DNA of 64,000 bases, from positions 1-64,000 of the forward strand of contig CAHJWG010000008.1 in the NCBI GenBank assembly GCA_903642215.1, written 5' to 3'. Each line of letters opens with the position of its first letter. Within the stretch, counting starts at the first letter, position 1. Positions 37,823 through 46,803 of the stretch are shown here, piece after piece. Source of the DNA: Sphingobacteriaceae bacterium (GTDB taxonomy: Bacteria; Bacteroidota; Bacteroidia; Sphingobacteriales; Sphingobacteriaceae). The notes under the pieces are model-generated. The model saw only the letters and a list, made by a program, of their open reading frames with translations, did no database searches and was not told the origin of the DNA. The position numbers were made by a program, and so were the translations under genes.

Positions 37823-38902
37823 TTACAGTTTTTCGTTTACGTTGATGCAATTTAAATCATCAAAAGCACTTGTTAAACGTTTAACAAAGTTTTCTTCGCC
37901 TTTACGCAGCCAAACCCGCGGATCGTAGTATTTTTTATTCGGTGCATCTTCTTTACCAGGGCTGCCGATTTGTGTTTGTAAAAAACCTTCGCTTGCATGA
38001 TAGTAATTTAAAACACCTTCCCAAAAAGCCCATTGCATATCCGTATCAATGTTCATTTTGATAGCTCCGTAAGAAATTGCTTCACGGATTTCTTCCTGCG
38101 TAGAACCGGAACCGCCGTGGAAAACAAAATTAATAGGTTTTTCTGCTGCTAAACTATAATGCTGCTTTACATATTCCTGGGAATTGTGTAAAATAACCGG
38201 CTGCAGTTTTACATTGCCGGGTTTGTAAACACCGTGTACGTTACCAAAAGCAGCAGCAATGGTAAATTTATCACTCACTTTGCTTAAATTTTCATAAGCA
38301 TAAGCTACATCTTCCGGCTGTGTGTACAAACGGGAACTATCTACATCAGAATTATCTACGCCATCTTCTTCTCCACCGGTTACACCTAATTCAATTTCGA
38401 TCGTCATGCCCATTTTAGCCATGCGTTCCAAATATTGAGCAGAAATTTCTATGTTTTCTTCAATCGGTTCTTCCGATAAATCCAGCATATGGGAAGAAAA
38501 CAAAGGTTTATTATGTTCCTCAAAAAAACGTTCTCCGTGGGTAAGCAAGCCATCAATCCACGGCAAAAGTTTTTTAGCCGCATGGTCTGTGTGTAAAACT
38601 ACGGCAACACCATAATGCTCTGCCAGTAAATGAACATGTTTTGCTGCCGAAACTGCGCCTAAAACACAAGCTTGCAGCTGACTATTGTCGAGAGATTTAC
38701 CTGCATAAAACTGTGCGCCACCGTTAGAAAGCTGAATCATTACAGGAGAATTTACCGCTTTTGCAGTTTCTAAAACCGCATTTATGGTATTTGTATTGAT
38801 AACATTAACAGCCGGCAACGCAAATTGGTGCTGTTTTGCAAGTTCAAATAATTGCTGTACCTGATCGCCATGCAGTACACCTTTAAAGTTTTTAAGGTCC
38901 AT
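37823..38902 (-). CDS. fba: class II fructose-bisphosphate aldolase
   Basis: Zinc-dependent cleavage of fructose 1,6-bisphosphate in glycolysis/gluconeogenesis. The 359-residue length and motifs VLHTDHAAKKLLPW (102-115; D106 and zinc ligand H107) and GVTGGEEDGVDNS place it in class IIA, like E. coli FbaA. Stands alone between repeat-bearing spacers. Confidence 0.96.
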   Translation of the reverse strand: MDLKNFKGVLHGDQVQQLFELAKQHQFALPAVNVINTNTINAVLETAKAVNSPVMIQLSNGGAQFYAGKSLDNSQLQACVLGAVSAAKHVHLLAEHYGVAVVLHTDHAAKKLLPWIDGLLTHGERFFEEHNKPLFSSHMLDLSEEPIEENIEISAQYLERMAKMGMTIEIELGVTGGEEDGVDNSDVDSSRLYTQPEDVAYAYENLSKVSDKFTIAAAFGNVHGVYKPGNVKLQPVILHNSQEYVKQHYSLAAEKPINFVFHGGSGSTQEEIREAISYGAIKMNIDTDMQWAFWEGVLNYYHASEGFLQTQIGSPGKEDAPNKKYYDPRVWLRKGEENFVKRLTSAFDDLNCINVNEKL

Positions 38903-39091
38903 AATAATGATATTCTTTTTAAATTCCGAAGTTAAGGAAAATCCATATTACAGCAAAAAAACTAAGATTTTATGCTATAAACGAAGCATCATAAACTCAT
39001 TTTACTGCTTTTTTACAGTTAGTTGATTTGTTTCCGCATCAATGCTGATCACAATTTTTTCGTTTATTTGTATTTCAAAAAAATTGGATAG

Positions 39092-39937
39092 ATGGCCTGG
39101 TTTAAAAGGGAAGAAAAAGGAATAATTACCACCACAGAAGAAAAAAAAGAAGCTCCTGACGGCATCTGGAATAAATGCCCGAATTGCAAAAAACCGCTTC
39201 ATTATAAAGAACAGGTTGAAAATCAGCATGTTTGCCATTACTGTGGCTTTCACTTACGCATCAGTTCTAAAGAATACTTTGACATTCTATTTGATGATAA
39301 CGAGTTTACAGAGCTTTATCCGAATATGATTTCTGCCGATCCGTTAAACTTTGTTGATACCAAAAAATACACAGACCGTTTGGAGGAAAGCAAAAATAAA
39401 ACCGGTTTAAAAGATGCTATCCGTTCTGCTTACGGCAAAATTGAAGGACAAGATATTGTTATTGCCTGCATGGATTTCACTTTTATCGGTGGTTCGATGG
39501 GTTCTGTTGTTGGCGAAAAAATTTCCCGAAGTATTGATTATTGTATCGAACACAAAATACCTTTCCTGATGATCTCAAAATCCGGTGGTGCACGGATGAT
39601 GGAAGCTGCATTTTCGTTGATGCAAATGGCAAAAACATCTGCAAAATTAGCTTTGCTGGCCCAAGCGAAATTACCTTATATTTCTCTTTTAACAGACCCA
39701 ACAACCGGTGGTGTTACTGCTTCTTACGCCATGCTGGGCGATATAAACGTATCTGAGCCTGGCGCATTAATTGGTTTTGCCGGCCCGCGGGTAATTAAAG
39801 AAACCATTAAAAAAGATTTACCGAAAGGGTTTCAAACAGCAGAATTTGTTTTAGAACACGGCTTTTTAGACTTTATCGTTGATCGCCGCAAGATGAAAGA
39901 GAAACTTGGCTCATTTATAAAAATGCTGAATAACTAA
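39092..39937 (+). CDS. accD: acetyl-CoA carboxylase carboxyltransferase subunit beta
   Basis: Zinc-ribbon subunit of the carboxyltransferase that makes malonyl-CoA for fatty acid synthesis. The 281 residues carry the four zinc cysteines C29, C32, C48 and C51, followed by the crotonase-like core with [11 protein letters not shown] and [18 protein letters not shown]. accA is not in the window. The unusually acidic/basic N terminus (KREEKG...) is typical. Confidence 0.96.
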   Translation: MAWFKREEKGIITTTEEKKEAPDGIWNKCPNCKKPLHYKEQVENQHVCHYCGFHLRISSKEYFDILFDDNEFTELYPNMISADPLNFVDTKKYTDRLEESKNKTGLKDAIRSAYGKIEGQDIVIACMDFTFIGGSMGSVVGEKISRSIDYCIEHKIPFLMISKSGGARMMEAAFSLMQMAKTSAKLALLAQAKLPYISLLTDPTTGGVTASYAMLGDINVSEPGALIGFAGPRVIKETIKKDLPKGFQTAEFVLEHGFLDFIVDRRKMKEKLGSFIKMLNN

Positions 39938-40018
39938 TATTTTTAGTTTTTTTTCATCAGGATTAAAACAATTATTTTCATTTGCGGTTAAATTACTTAT
40001 AACCAACCAATCTCAGAA

Positions 40019-40288
40019 ATGAATTTACCAGAAGAAGAAAACCTGTTTGATCAGGAGTCCGATAATAAATCAGGAAACAGTGACCACGCAACTGATAACA
40101 CCAATACCGTTAAAGATCCGGATACCTGGACAACCGGTGAAGAACCGATGACCGGCGCACAACATTCGTATTTAAAAACATTATCAGACCAAGCCGGAGA
40201 AGATATGGACGAAACGCTGAACAAAGCAGATGCTTCTAAAAAAATAGATGAACTGCAACACAAAACAGGCCGTGGTTTGGAACATTAA
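40019..40288 (+). CDS. small acidic DUF3072-like protein
   Basis: The 89-residue, highly charged protein has a disordered acidic N terminus and a C-terminal block EEPMTGAQHSYLKTLSDQAGED-like (given here in parts: PMTGAQHSYLKTL, then KKIDELQHKTGRG). The block matches the DUF3072 pattern MTxxQxxYLxTL. No signal peptide or membrane helix. Function unknown. Confidence 0.78.
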   Translation: MNLPEEENLFDQESDNKSGNSDHATDNTNTVKDPDTWTTGEEPMTGAQHSYLKTLSDQAGEDMDETLNKADASKKIDELQHKTGRGLEH

Positions 40289-40313
40289 ATTAAATTTGCA
40301 ATCCTAAATTTAG

Positions 40314-40338
40314 AATGCTTCTTTTAGAGGCATTTTTT
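40314..40338 (+). terminator. terminator-like hairpin formed by a repeat copy
   Basis: AATGC (40314-40318) pairs with GCATT (40330-40334) and is followed by a run of T. The loop is TTCTTTTAGAG, so the CTTCTTTTA repeat copy at 40315-40328 itself makes the structure. Confidence 0.55.
40315..40328 (+). repeat. interspersed CTTCTTTTA repeat after DUF3072 gene
   Basis: ATGCTTCTTTTAGA, 26 nt after the stop codon, within the terminator-like hairpin. Confidence 0.75.
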
Positions 40339-40372
40339 TTGCTAAACTAATTCCGCTATAAACTAATCCTTA

Positions 40373-40960
40373 ATGTCCGAAGAAAATATTTCTTATCAAA
40401 GTCAGCAAAAGATAAAGCAGATATTATTTTTTGGCGATAGCTTAACTGCCGGTTATGGTTTAGCTGGTAATCAAGCTTTCCCTGCACTAATTCAACAAAA
40501 AATTGATGCACAAAAACTTCCTTATCTTGTGATTAATGCAGGTTTGAGCGGCGAAACTTCTGTAGGTGGAAAAAGTAGAATATTAAACTTATTAAATCAA
40601 CCGATTGATATTTTTGTATTAGAGCTGGGTATTAATGATATTTTACGCGGAATTACAGTTACCGAAACTGTTAAAAACCTGCAATTTATCATCGATTTTG
40701 TTAAAATAAAGCAACCTGATGTTAAAATGGTTTTGTTAGGAATGGAACTTCCCTCCTTTTTAACCGGCCATATCTTAACAGAATTCAGAATGGTATTTAG
40801 GCATTTAGCCGATAAAAACAGTATGGCTTTTTTACCCTTTTTGTTGCAAGGTGTTGCCGGTAACCGTTTACTAAACTTACAGGATGGCGTACATCCAAAC
40901 GCTAAAGGCTATGAAATTATCGCAGGTAATGTTTGGACCGTTCTAAAAAATATTTTATAA
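40373..40960 (+). CDS. SGNH/GDSL esterase (TesA/arylesterase-like)
   Basis: The 195-residue hydrolase has all four SGNH blocks: GDSLTAGYGL with nucleophile S23, GLSGETSVGG, ELGINDILRG with the oxyanion asparagine, and DGVHPNAKGYEIIA with the catalytic Asp/His. Unlike E. coli TesA it has no signal peptide, so it is probably cytoplasmic. Substrate (thioester, ester or lysophospholipid) unknown. Confidence 0.9.
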   Translation: MSEENISYQSQQKIKQILFFGDSLTAGYGLAGNQAFPALIQQKIDAQKLPYLVINAGLSGETSVGGKSRILNLLNQPIDIFVLELGINDILRGITVTETVKNLQFIIDFVKIKQPDVKMVLLGMELPSFLTGHILTEFRMVFRHLADKNSMAFLPFLLQGVAGNRLLNLQDGVHPNAKGYEIIAGNVWTVLKNIL

Positions 40961-41144
40961 AATTATCCTTTATTTATTAACTTTTATTCAAATCAACTAA
41001 TCGAATTATAAAGGATAAATTTTTAACTATTATACAAGTAGCTACGTAATAGATATTTAACTAAAGTTTTACGATACTTATTCCTATAACTCCTAAATAA
41101 CTTCTTACAAAAACTACAATAATAGATTCTCCGTAACTCAACTT

Positions 41145-41336
41145 ATGAATAATTACATTATTTATCGTAATCTTAAATCAGAACTTAAAAAAAATAAAGA
41201 CAGGTTGTCTGATTTGAAAAAAAAATCAGATGAAATTAAGACTGAAATTGATTACTTAGAAACCAAGATTGAAGAGGATTTGAATGGATTGAATATTATT
41301 TTCGATTACATCATTTCACATAAAGGTAAATCTTAA
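41145..41336 (+). CDS. hypothetical small coiled-coil protein
   Basis: The 63-residue frame is lysine- and glutamate-rich, with heptad-like spacing through about residues 10-48 (LKSELKKNKDRLSDLKKKS, then IKTEIDYLETKIEED). It sits in the AT-rich stretch before a small lipoprotein. No family recognised. AT-rich composition alone could give such a frame, so confidence is modest. Confidence 0.5.
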   Translation: MNNYIIYRNLKSELKKNKDRLSDLKKKSDEIKTEIDYLETKIEEDLNGLNIIFDYIISHKGKS

Positions 41337-41376
41337 CAAGTAGAAATTAATTAATTTTTAAACTACTTTAATTTTT

Positions 41377-41529
41377 ATGAAAGTTTCTCTTTTAATCATC
41401 TGTTTTTTAATCTTGTTATCTTGCAAGGAAAATAAAAAATCCAAAACTTTAGATAATTTGAAATCTGTTGATGATACAAGTGTAAAAGTTGATGGCAAAA
41501 CTAAAACAATGCTGAACCACAAATATTAA
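41377..41529 (+). CDS. small lipoprotein
   Basis: A 50-residue frame. It starts MKVSLLIICFLILLSC, a lipoprotein signal with lipobox LLSC (C16). A short mature part rich in K and D follows (KENKKSKTLDNLKS, then SVKVDGKTKTML). It would be an anchored peptide of about 35 residues. No family recognised. Lies 40 nt after the coiled-coil frame in the same AT-rich patch. Confidence 0.55.
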   Translation: MKVSLLIICFLILLSCKENKKSKTLDNLKSVDDTSVKVDGKTKTMLNHKY

Positions 41530-41707
41530 TTATAAATTTCATAAGTATATACTGATTAGAATGCCTTCTTTAAAGAATCGTACTTTAATAGTTTAAATTA
41601 TTGTCAGCAATTTCACAATAACTTTAACATAATAATTTTCTTAATATACAATTTCAAGTAACTATTACGTTCATAGTTTTAAAAAGAATTTATAAAATTG
41701 CTGCCAA

Positions 41708-42148
41708 ATGCTCAAAACAATACTCACCTTTATATTTAGTTTAATTTGTTTTTTGTGTTTTGCACAAAAGCAATTATTATCCTATCATGATTTGCAAGTA
41801 ATTATACAAAGCAAACCGGAACAAGCTACAAGTTTTTTGCAGCAAAAAGATTATCATTTGCAACCAGCTTTTACTAACAAGCAAATTCGTTTTTTAACTT
41901 TGTATGCTGATAATGATTATACAGATATTTCAATTGTTTCCAAGTCTAAGCACAATACAGTGTTAATTACTACAACTCATTTAGCACAAGCAGAAGAAAT
42001 TCAAAAAGCATTACAGGCATATCAATTTAAAGATAATAAGGGAACAAAAGTTTATCATGTAAAAGACGATGCTGTTTCCAACATAAGTTTCAAAGAAGAA
42101 CAAAAAAGTGATGCAGTTAAAATTTATAGCATTGAATTGGAAAACTAA
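41708..42148 (+). CDS. secreted hypothetical protein
   Basis: The 146-residue protein has a clear signal peptide (MLKTILTFIFSLICFLCFA, cleavage about residue 19-20) and a small mature domain of alternating strands and helices, with no cysteine and no recognised family. Higher AT content than the flanking housekeeping genes. It converges on the DUF4251-like gene. Confidence 0.72.
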   Translation: MLKTILTFIFSLICFLCFAQKQLLSYHDLQVIIQSKPEQATSFLQQKDYHLQPAFTNKQIRFLTLYADNDYTDISIVSKSKHNTVLITTTHLAQAEEIQKALQAYQFKDNKGTKVYHVKDDAVSNISFKEEQKSDAVKIYSIELEN

Positions 42149-42167
42149 GTTTATCTTTTAAATAACA

Positions 42168-42181
42168 ATGCTTCTTTTACT
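42168..42181 (+). repeat. interspersed CTTCTTTTA repeat overlapping a stop codon
   Basis: ATGCTTCTTTTACT on the plus strand. Positions 42177-42179 read TAA on the minus strand and are the stop of the DUF4251-like gene. AATGC and the following GTATTTTTTTT could also form a weak terminator hairpin on the plus strand. Confidence 0.75.
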
Positions 42182-42713
42182 TGGTATTTTTTTTCTTGGA
42201 AACGTTTTCTGTAATGTATCCGTCAAAGGAAATTTGCTGCCTGTTATTACTGATCACGCTTAAATTTGCGTATCCTAATTCAGAGATATTTAAAATAAAG
42301 CTTCTGGTTTCTTTTACATCGTGCGGTAAAATTGTTACTTCCCAGCCGCTATGCTTGGATGGGTTCTCCTTATAATCAAAATTTTTAGAATTGAATTTTA
42401 TACCGGTTTCTGCAAGATCAGTTGGGTTATATGGTGCTACATAAGCACGGCCGTAATAAGGCAAATAACTATTAACAGAATCTTTAGAAACGGTAACATT
42501 GTAATCGTAGTTTAGATTGATTGTCGTCCAATTAAGCGGATTAGCTCTTTGCGCCAGAAAAACATAACTATGATTGCCTACCATTTTTTTAACGGCGTTT
42601 AATTTATCCTGCTTTTTTTGCGCTCTGGTACTTTGTGCTTTTATAAAGTTTGAATTGCATAATAATCCAAAAAACAAAATATACAAAGCTGAATAATAAA
42701 GAATATTTTTCAT
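42177..42713 (-). CDS. DUF4251-like secreted protein
   Basis: The 178-residue protein has an N-terminal signal (MKNILYYSALYILFFGLL then ...KAQ). The mature domain includes SYLPYYGRAY, GIKFNSKNFDY and a C-terminal RQQISFDGYI, the pattern of DUF4251 proteins of Bacteroidetes. The ATG at 42713 gives the better signal peptide. Its stop codon is supplied by a repeat copy. Function unknown. Confidence 0.78.
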   Translation of the reverse strand: MKNILYYSALYILFFGLLCNSNFIKAQSTRAQKKQDKLNAVKKMVGNHSYVFLAQRANPLNWTTINLNYDYNVTVSKDSVNSYLPYYGRAYVAPYNPTDLAETGIKFNSKNFDYKENPSKHSGWEVTILPHDVKETRSFILNISELGYANLSVISNNRQQISFDGYITENVSKKKNTK

Positions 42714-42940
42714 GATTAAACTGATTAACAATTACAATTGAATGAGTGGGAATTGTGATATGGTAAGCACAAAAACTGTGCTTAATATTAACTTAAATTG
42801 TAAAAATCATCTCATAAATTAAGTATCAAAATTATTGATCTGCTTGTTTTCATACAAAATGAAATAATCCCTGATAAATGGTTTGAAGATTAAAAACACT
42901 AAAACCAGTAACTAATTTTACAGATTAAAAATGGAAGTGA

Positions 42941-42989
42941 TTTTTTAGGTGATAAAAGAAGTATCATGCTTTTTTTATCACCTAAAAAA
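42941..42989. repeat. near-perfect palindromic form of the CTTCTTTTA element
   Basis: The 24-nt left arm (42941-42964: TTTTTTAGGTGATAAAAG then AAGTAT) is inverse to the right arm (42966-42989: ATGCTTTTTTTATCACC then TAAAAAA) with two mismatches and one central base. It lies 17 nt beyond the end of the oxidoreductase gene at 43006, so it may also end that transcript. Confidence 0.85.
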
Positions 42990-43005
42990 CCAACATGGTT
43001 ATAAA

Positions 43006-45336
43006 CTAAGGTTGAACCGCAACCGGCAAATTAAAAAGTTCGCTTTTCCTGATTTTTAACCGAACCGACTTGGATGTTGGCTGATTACTTTGATCTGCAA
43101 CAGCATTAATTGGTACTAAAACATTGGTTTCGGGATAATAAGTTGCCGCACATTTTTCCGGAATATCGTAAGCAACGATTATAAACCCTTTTACAGATCG
43201 TTCCCTGTCTCCATAATTATTGTATAAATCTACTACTTCGCCAATTTCAAAACCGCCTTTCAATATATCCGCAGGATTCATAAAAATAATTCTGCGCTCG
43301 TTATAAACGCCGCGGTAACGATCATCCAAACCATAAATTGTGGTATTAAATTGATCGTGGCTGCGGATGGTCATCATCATCAATTCGTCTTTTTCAAGTT
43401 CTTCAACCACCAATTCTGTTAAAGTAAAATTTGCTTTACTATTTTTGGTATCCCATTCCCGCTCACGCGAACCGTTAGGCAGATAAAAACCGCCTTTTGA
43501 GCGTACTTTTTTATTATAATCTTCAAAACCGTTAACTACTTTTGCTACATCATCTCGAATAGTATCATAGTTTTTTTCGTATTGATTCCAATTAACTTTT
43601 GATTTGCTACCCAGTGTCGCTTTAGCCAGCCGGCAAATAATTACCGGTTCGCTCAATAAATTGTTGGAAACAGGCTTTAGCACACCTTTAGACATTTGTA
43701 CTACGCCCATCGAGTTTTCGCAGGAAACGAATTGCTCAATTCCATCATGAATATCCTGATCTGTCCGGCCCAAACATGGCAAAATCAACGCTTCTTTGCC
43801 ATGTACCAAATGGCTCCGGTTTAATTTAGTAGATACATGAACCGTTAAATCGCACTGCCTTAAAGCTTCAGCGGTATAAGTTGTATCCGGCGTTGCAGAT
43901 AAAAAATTGCCGCCCATTGCAAAAAATACTTTCGCTTTACCTTCGTGCATGGCATGGATAGACTTTACCACATCGTAACCATGCTCCCTCGGCGGTTCAA
44001 AACCATAAACTTTTTTAATCTGATCGAGTAAAGCTTCATGCGGTTTGTCAAAAATACCCATCGTTCGATCACCTTGCACATTGCTGTGTCCGCGGGTTGG
44101 GCAAGTTCCTGCTCCCGGTTTGCCGATACTTCCTTTAAGCAGTAAAAGATTTACAAATTCGTTGATGGTTGCCACAGCATTTTTATGCTGCGTAATGCCC
44201 ATTGCCCAGCAAACAATTATTTTACTTTTTTTAACTAAAATATCAGCAACTTCTTTTATTTGCTCAATCGAAATACCGCAAACCTGCACTAAATAATCAA
44301 GTTCGTATTTTTTTATACCAGAAATAAATTCCAGATAACCGGCCGTATTATCCCTGATAAAATCATGATCGAAAACAGAACCCGGATTTTTTTCCTCTTG
44401 CTCCAGCAATAATATTTCGATGGCTTTAATCAACGCCAGATCACCGTTAATTCTAACCTGTAAAAATATATCCGTAAGTTTGGTATCGATACCTAAAACA
44501 CCTTTAAATTTCTGCGGATTGCTAAAGCCGATCAAACCGGCTTCGTGCAGCGGATTTACGGAAACGATCGTAGCACCGTTTGCCCTTCCTTTTTGCAAAG
44601 CAGTAAGCATGCGCGGATGGTTGGTTCCCGGGTTCTGGCCTAAAATGATGATCACTTCTGCTTCATAAAAATCTTCCAGTTTTACCGATCCTTTACCAAT
44701 TCCAAGTGTTTGTGCCAGAGCAAAACTGGTAGATTCGTGGCACATGTTAGAGCAATCCGGCAAATTATTGGTACCATATTCTTTGGCAAACAGCTGATAA
44801 ACATATGCTGCTTCATTGCTGGTGCGGCCGGAAGTATAAAAAACAGCTTCGTTCGGGTTTGCCAAACGGTTTAAATGTGAGGCAATCGTTTTAAAAGCAT
44901 CGTCCCAGGAAATTGGCTGGTAATGCGCAGCACCTGCAGGCAAATACATTGGCTGCGCCACACGGCCTTTTTTACCAATATGATAATCATCCAGTTTAGC
45001 TAAATCTGCTACTGAGTTTGCCGCAAAAAAATCCGGTTTTAAACTTTTGGTCGTGGCTTCTTCGGCAATTGCTTTTGCACCGTTTTCGCAATATTCTGCA
45101 ATAGCAGAACGATCATCATCCGGATCCGGCCAGGCACAACCCGGACAATCATAACCGTTTTTCTGGTTCAGAGTAAACAAAGCTTTCATGCCGCGTGCTA
45201 CCGGCATTTGCCCAAAAACGTGTTCGCCGGAAACAATTACCGCATGTACGCCGGCGGCAACGGTAGCAGGTTTTCCTAATTTTAAACCGATAAACTTTTC
45301 CGGGTTTTCTGCAGCCGGTTTTATCTCTTCCTTCAT
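43006..45336 (-). CDS. molybdopterin oxidoreductase, YdeP/FdhF-like formate dehydrogenase alpha subunit
   Basis: The 776-residue Mo/W-bis-MGD enzyme matches the YdeP branch of the FdhF family. It has an N-terminal DCPGCAWPDP with only two cysteines (C64, C67), so a complete [4Fe-4S] site is doubtful. The proposed metal-ligand cysteine is C199 in SNMCHES. Further MGD-binding stretches include GQNPGTNHPRM and GGNFLSATPDTTY, with a C-terminal molydopterin-binding domain (about 650-776). The ATG at 45336 follows the companion gene's stop by one base. FdhD is nearby. Electron acceptor unknown. Confidence 0.88.
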   Translation of the reverse strand: MKEEIKPAAENPEKFIGLKLGKPATVAAGVHAVIVSGEHVFGQMPVARGMKALFTLNQKNGYDCPGCAWPDPDDDRSAIAEYCENGAKAIAEEATTKSLKPDFFAANSVADLAKLDDYHIGKKGRVAQPMYLPAGAAHYQPISWDDAFKTIASHLNRLANPNEAVFYTSGRTSNEAAYVYQLFAKEYGTNNLPDCSNMCHESTSFALAQTLGIGKGSVKLEDFYEAEVIIILGQNPGTNHPRMLTALQKGRANGATIVSVNPLHEAGLIGFSNPQKFKGVLGIDTKLTDIFLQVRINGDLALIKAIEILLLEQEEKNPGSVFDHDFIRDNTAGYLEFISGIKKYELDYLVQVCGISIEQIKEVADILVKKSKIIVCWAMGITQHKNAVATINEFVNLLLLKGSIGKPGAGTCPTRGHSNVQGDRTMGIFDKPHEALLDQIKKVYGFEPPREHGYDVVKSIHAMHEGKAKVFFAMGGNFLSATPDTTYTAEALRQCDLTVHVSTKLNRSHLVHGKEALILPCLGRTDQDIHDGIEQFVSCENSMGVVQMSKGVLKPVSNNLLSEPVIICRLAKATLGSKSKVNWNQYEKNYDTIRDDVAKVVNGFEDYNKKVRSKGGFYLPNGSREREWDTKNSKANFTLTELVVEELEKDELMMMTIRSHDQFNTTIYGLDDRYRGVYNERRIIFMNPADILKGGFEIGEVVDLYNNYGDRERSVKGFIIVAYDIPEKCAATYYPETNVLVPINAVADQSNQPTSKSVRLKIRKSELFNLPVAVQP

Positions 45337-45337
45337 T

Positions 45338-45709
45338 TTAACAGGTTTTAACCGGATGATCAAAGTAATCAGACTGATCTTCTGTTGCTTCTCCATCCGT
45401 ACATTTATAATCTTTTTCAATCAGCAGGAAAAGGCTTTTATTTTCGCCCAGCGGAAGTTCATGGCTAAAACCAACTTTATCAGTGCTGATCCATTCTTCC
45501 TGGATTTTATGCGGAACAAAAACCGTTAACTTTTGATCGGTAAAAGAAGCATCCAACGTAGTGCCGTCAAACAATTTTTGGATAGCATAAGTAAACGTGC
45601 TTGCCGGAAATTCGGTTTTCTCTTCCAAATATCCATCTTGTCCAAAATTATCAATGTCTGGCTTGGTTAACCGCAACCGCACAGAATTTGCTTTGATCCG
45701 TATTTTCAT
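45338..45709 (-). CDS. conserved hypothetical companion of the formate dehydrogenase
   Basis: The 123-residue protein begins MKIRIKANSVRLRLTKPDI and has no signal peptide or membrane helix. Acidic residues and cysteines occur in its tail (KDYKCTDGEATEDQSDYF, then KTC). It lies between fdhD and the oxidoreductase, one base from the latter, so it is likely co-translated. I do not recognise a named family; a maturation or regulatory role is only inference from position. Confidence 0.7.
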   Translation of the reverse strand: MKIRIKANSVRLRLTKPDIDNFGQDGYLEEKTEFPASTFTYAIQKLFDGTTLDASFTDQKLTVFVPHKIQEEWISTDKVGFSHELPLGENKSLFLLIEKDYKCTDGEATEDQSDYFDHPVKTC

Positions 45710-45800
45710 CTCAGTAATTATTGATGTTTTGAATTTAAAATTACTCAACATTGCTTCCTTTTTTTGTACAACGGCAGCAGGATATTACTCAACTTATATT

Positions 45801-46658
45801 TTAGGCCATGGCTTTGCAAGTAACCAATACAATCCTTTCTTCGCCGGAATAAATGTTAAATTTTTCTCCCCGCAAAAAACCGATCAGCGTAATCCCTGCA
45901 TCATTTGCCATTTGCACGGCCAAACCGGAAGGCGCGCCAACAGCTGCCACAATTTTAATACCAGCCATGTATGCTTTTTGGATCAGCTCGAAACTTGCGC
46001 GGCCGCTTAATAGCAAAAGGTGATTGTTTAAAGGAAACAAATTTTGGTTAAGCGTTGCCCCGATCAGTTTATCCAAAGCGTTATGGCGGCCAACATCTTC
46101 TCTGGAAAGAAGTACATTCCCGCTGTTATCAAATATAGCACAACCATGTAAACCGCCGGTATGATTAAATATAAACTGCTGCCGGCGAAGCAAAGCCGGT
46201 AAACGAAAAATTACTTCGGAAGAAAAAGTAAGTTTATCGTGGATTTGCTCCGGCAAACGGCATACTGTTTTTACGGCATCAATTGAGGATTTCCCGCAAA
46301 CGCCGCAACTGGAAGTGGTGTAAAAATTACGTTCCAGCTTGCCCATGTCCAGTTCCAGATCATCAATCAGTTCTACCCGGACTACGTTTTCGTGCAAACC
46401 GTTGCAATGTTTAACGGAAGCAACCTGGGCGGCATTTTCAATAATCCCTTCGGTAAATAAAAAACCGGTAGCCAGTTCAAAGTCGTTTCCCGGCGTACGC
46501 ATCGTTACCGAAATACTTTTTTGCTGCCTTGCTGCTGCCGGCCCGTACCCTAAACGGATTTCTAAAGGTTCTTCTGCTGCCAAAAAATCTTCGGTAACAA
46601 AGCTTTCCTGTGCATTAACCTTGATGATGGAAAGTGGCGTGGTAGCTGTTCTAAACAT
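45801..46658 (-). CDS. fdhD: formate dehydrogenase accessory sulfurtransferase FdhD
   Basis: Transfers sulfur to the molybdenum cofactor of formate dehydrogenase. The 285-residue protein has the catalytic SSCGVCGKS (116-124; C118, C121) and the conserved LLSREDVGRHNALDKLIG. Upstream of the companion and oxidoreductase genes in the same direction, giving a Mo-enzyme unit. Confidence 0.95.
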   Translation of the reverse strand: MFRTATTPLSIIKVNAQESFVTEDFLAAEEPLEIRLGYGPAAARQQKSISVTMRTPGNDFELATGFLFTEGIIENAAQVASVKHCNGLHENVVRVELIDDLELDMGKLERNFYTTSSCGVCGKSSIDAVKTVCRLPEQIHDKLTFSSEVIFRLPALLRRQQFIFNHTGGLHGCAIFDNSGNVLLSREDVGRHNALDKLIGATLNQNLFPLNNHLLLLSGRASFELIQKAYMAGIKIVAAVGAPSGLAVQMANDAGITLIGFLRGEKFNIYSGEERIVLVTCKAMA

Positions 46659-46733
46659 TTTATGTTGGATTAGAAAGCTAACGGATTGTGCCGGTTTATA
46701 GTTTTAACTGCCGGGAAATTGTACGATTAATTA

Positions 46734-46803
46734 TTTTAGGCGATAAAAGAAGTATACTGATTTTAAAGGTTAAATGAAACCATACTTCTTTTATCGCCTA
46801 AAA
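46734..46803. repeat. complete inverted pair of the CTTCTTTTA element
   Basis: Arms of 22 bp match perfectly: TTTTAGGCGATAAAAGAAG plus TAT at 46734-46755, and ATACTTCTTTTATCGCC plus TAAAA at 46782-46803, with a 26-nt loop. It is the clearest complete copy in the window. It carries the PorP/SprF stop codon (TAG at 46800-46798 on the minus strand) and can act as a terminator. Confidence 0.9.

Noticed and set aside
40961..41144. Possible tRNA or small RNA in the AT-rich spacer
   Set aside because: No tRNA arms or strong hairpin with a T-tail could be seen by eye.
42941..46803. CRISPR array built from the CTTCTTTTA repeats
   Set aside because: Copies are far apart, in both orientations, with no regular spacers and no cas genes.
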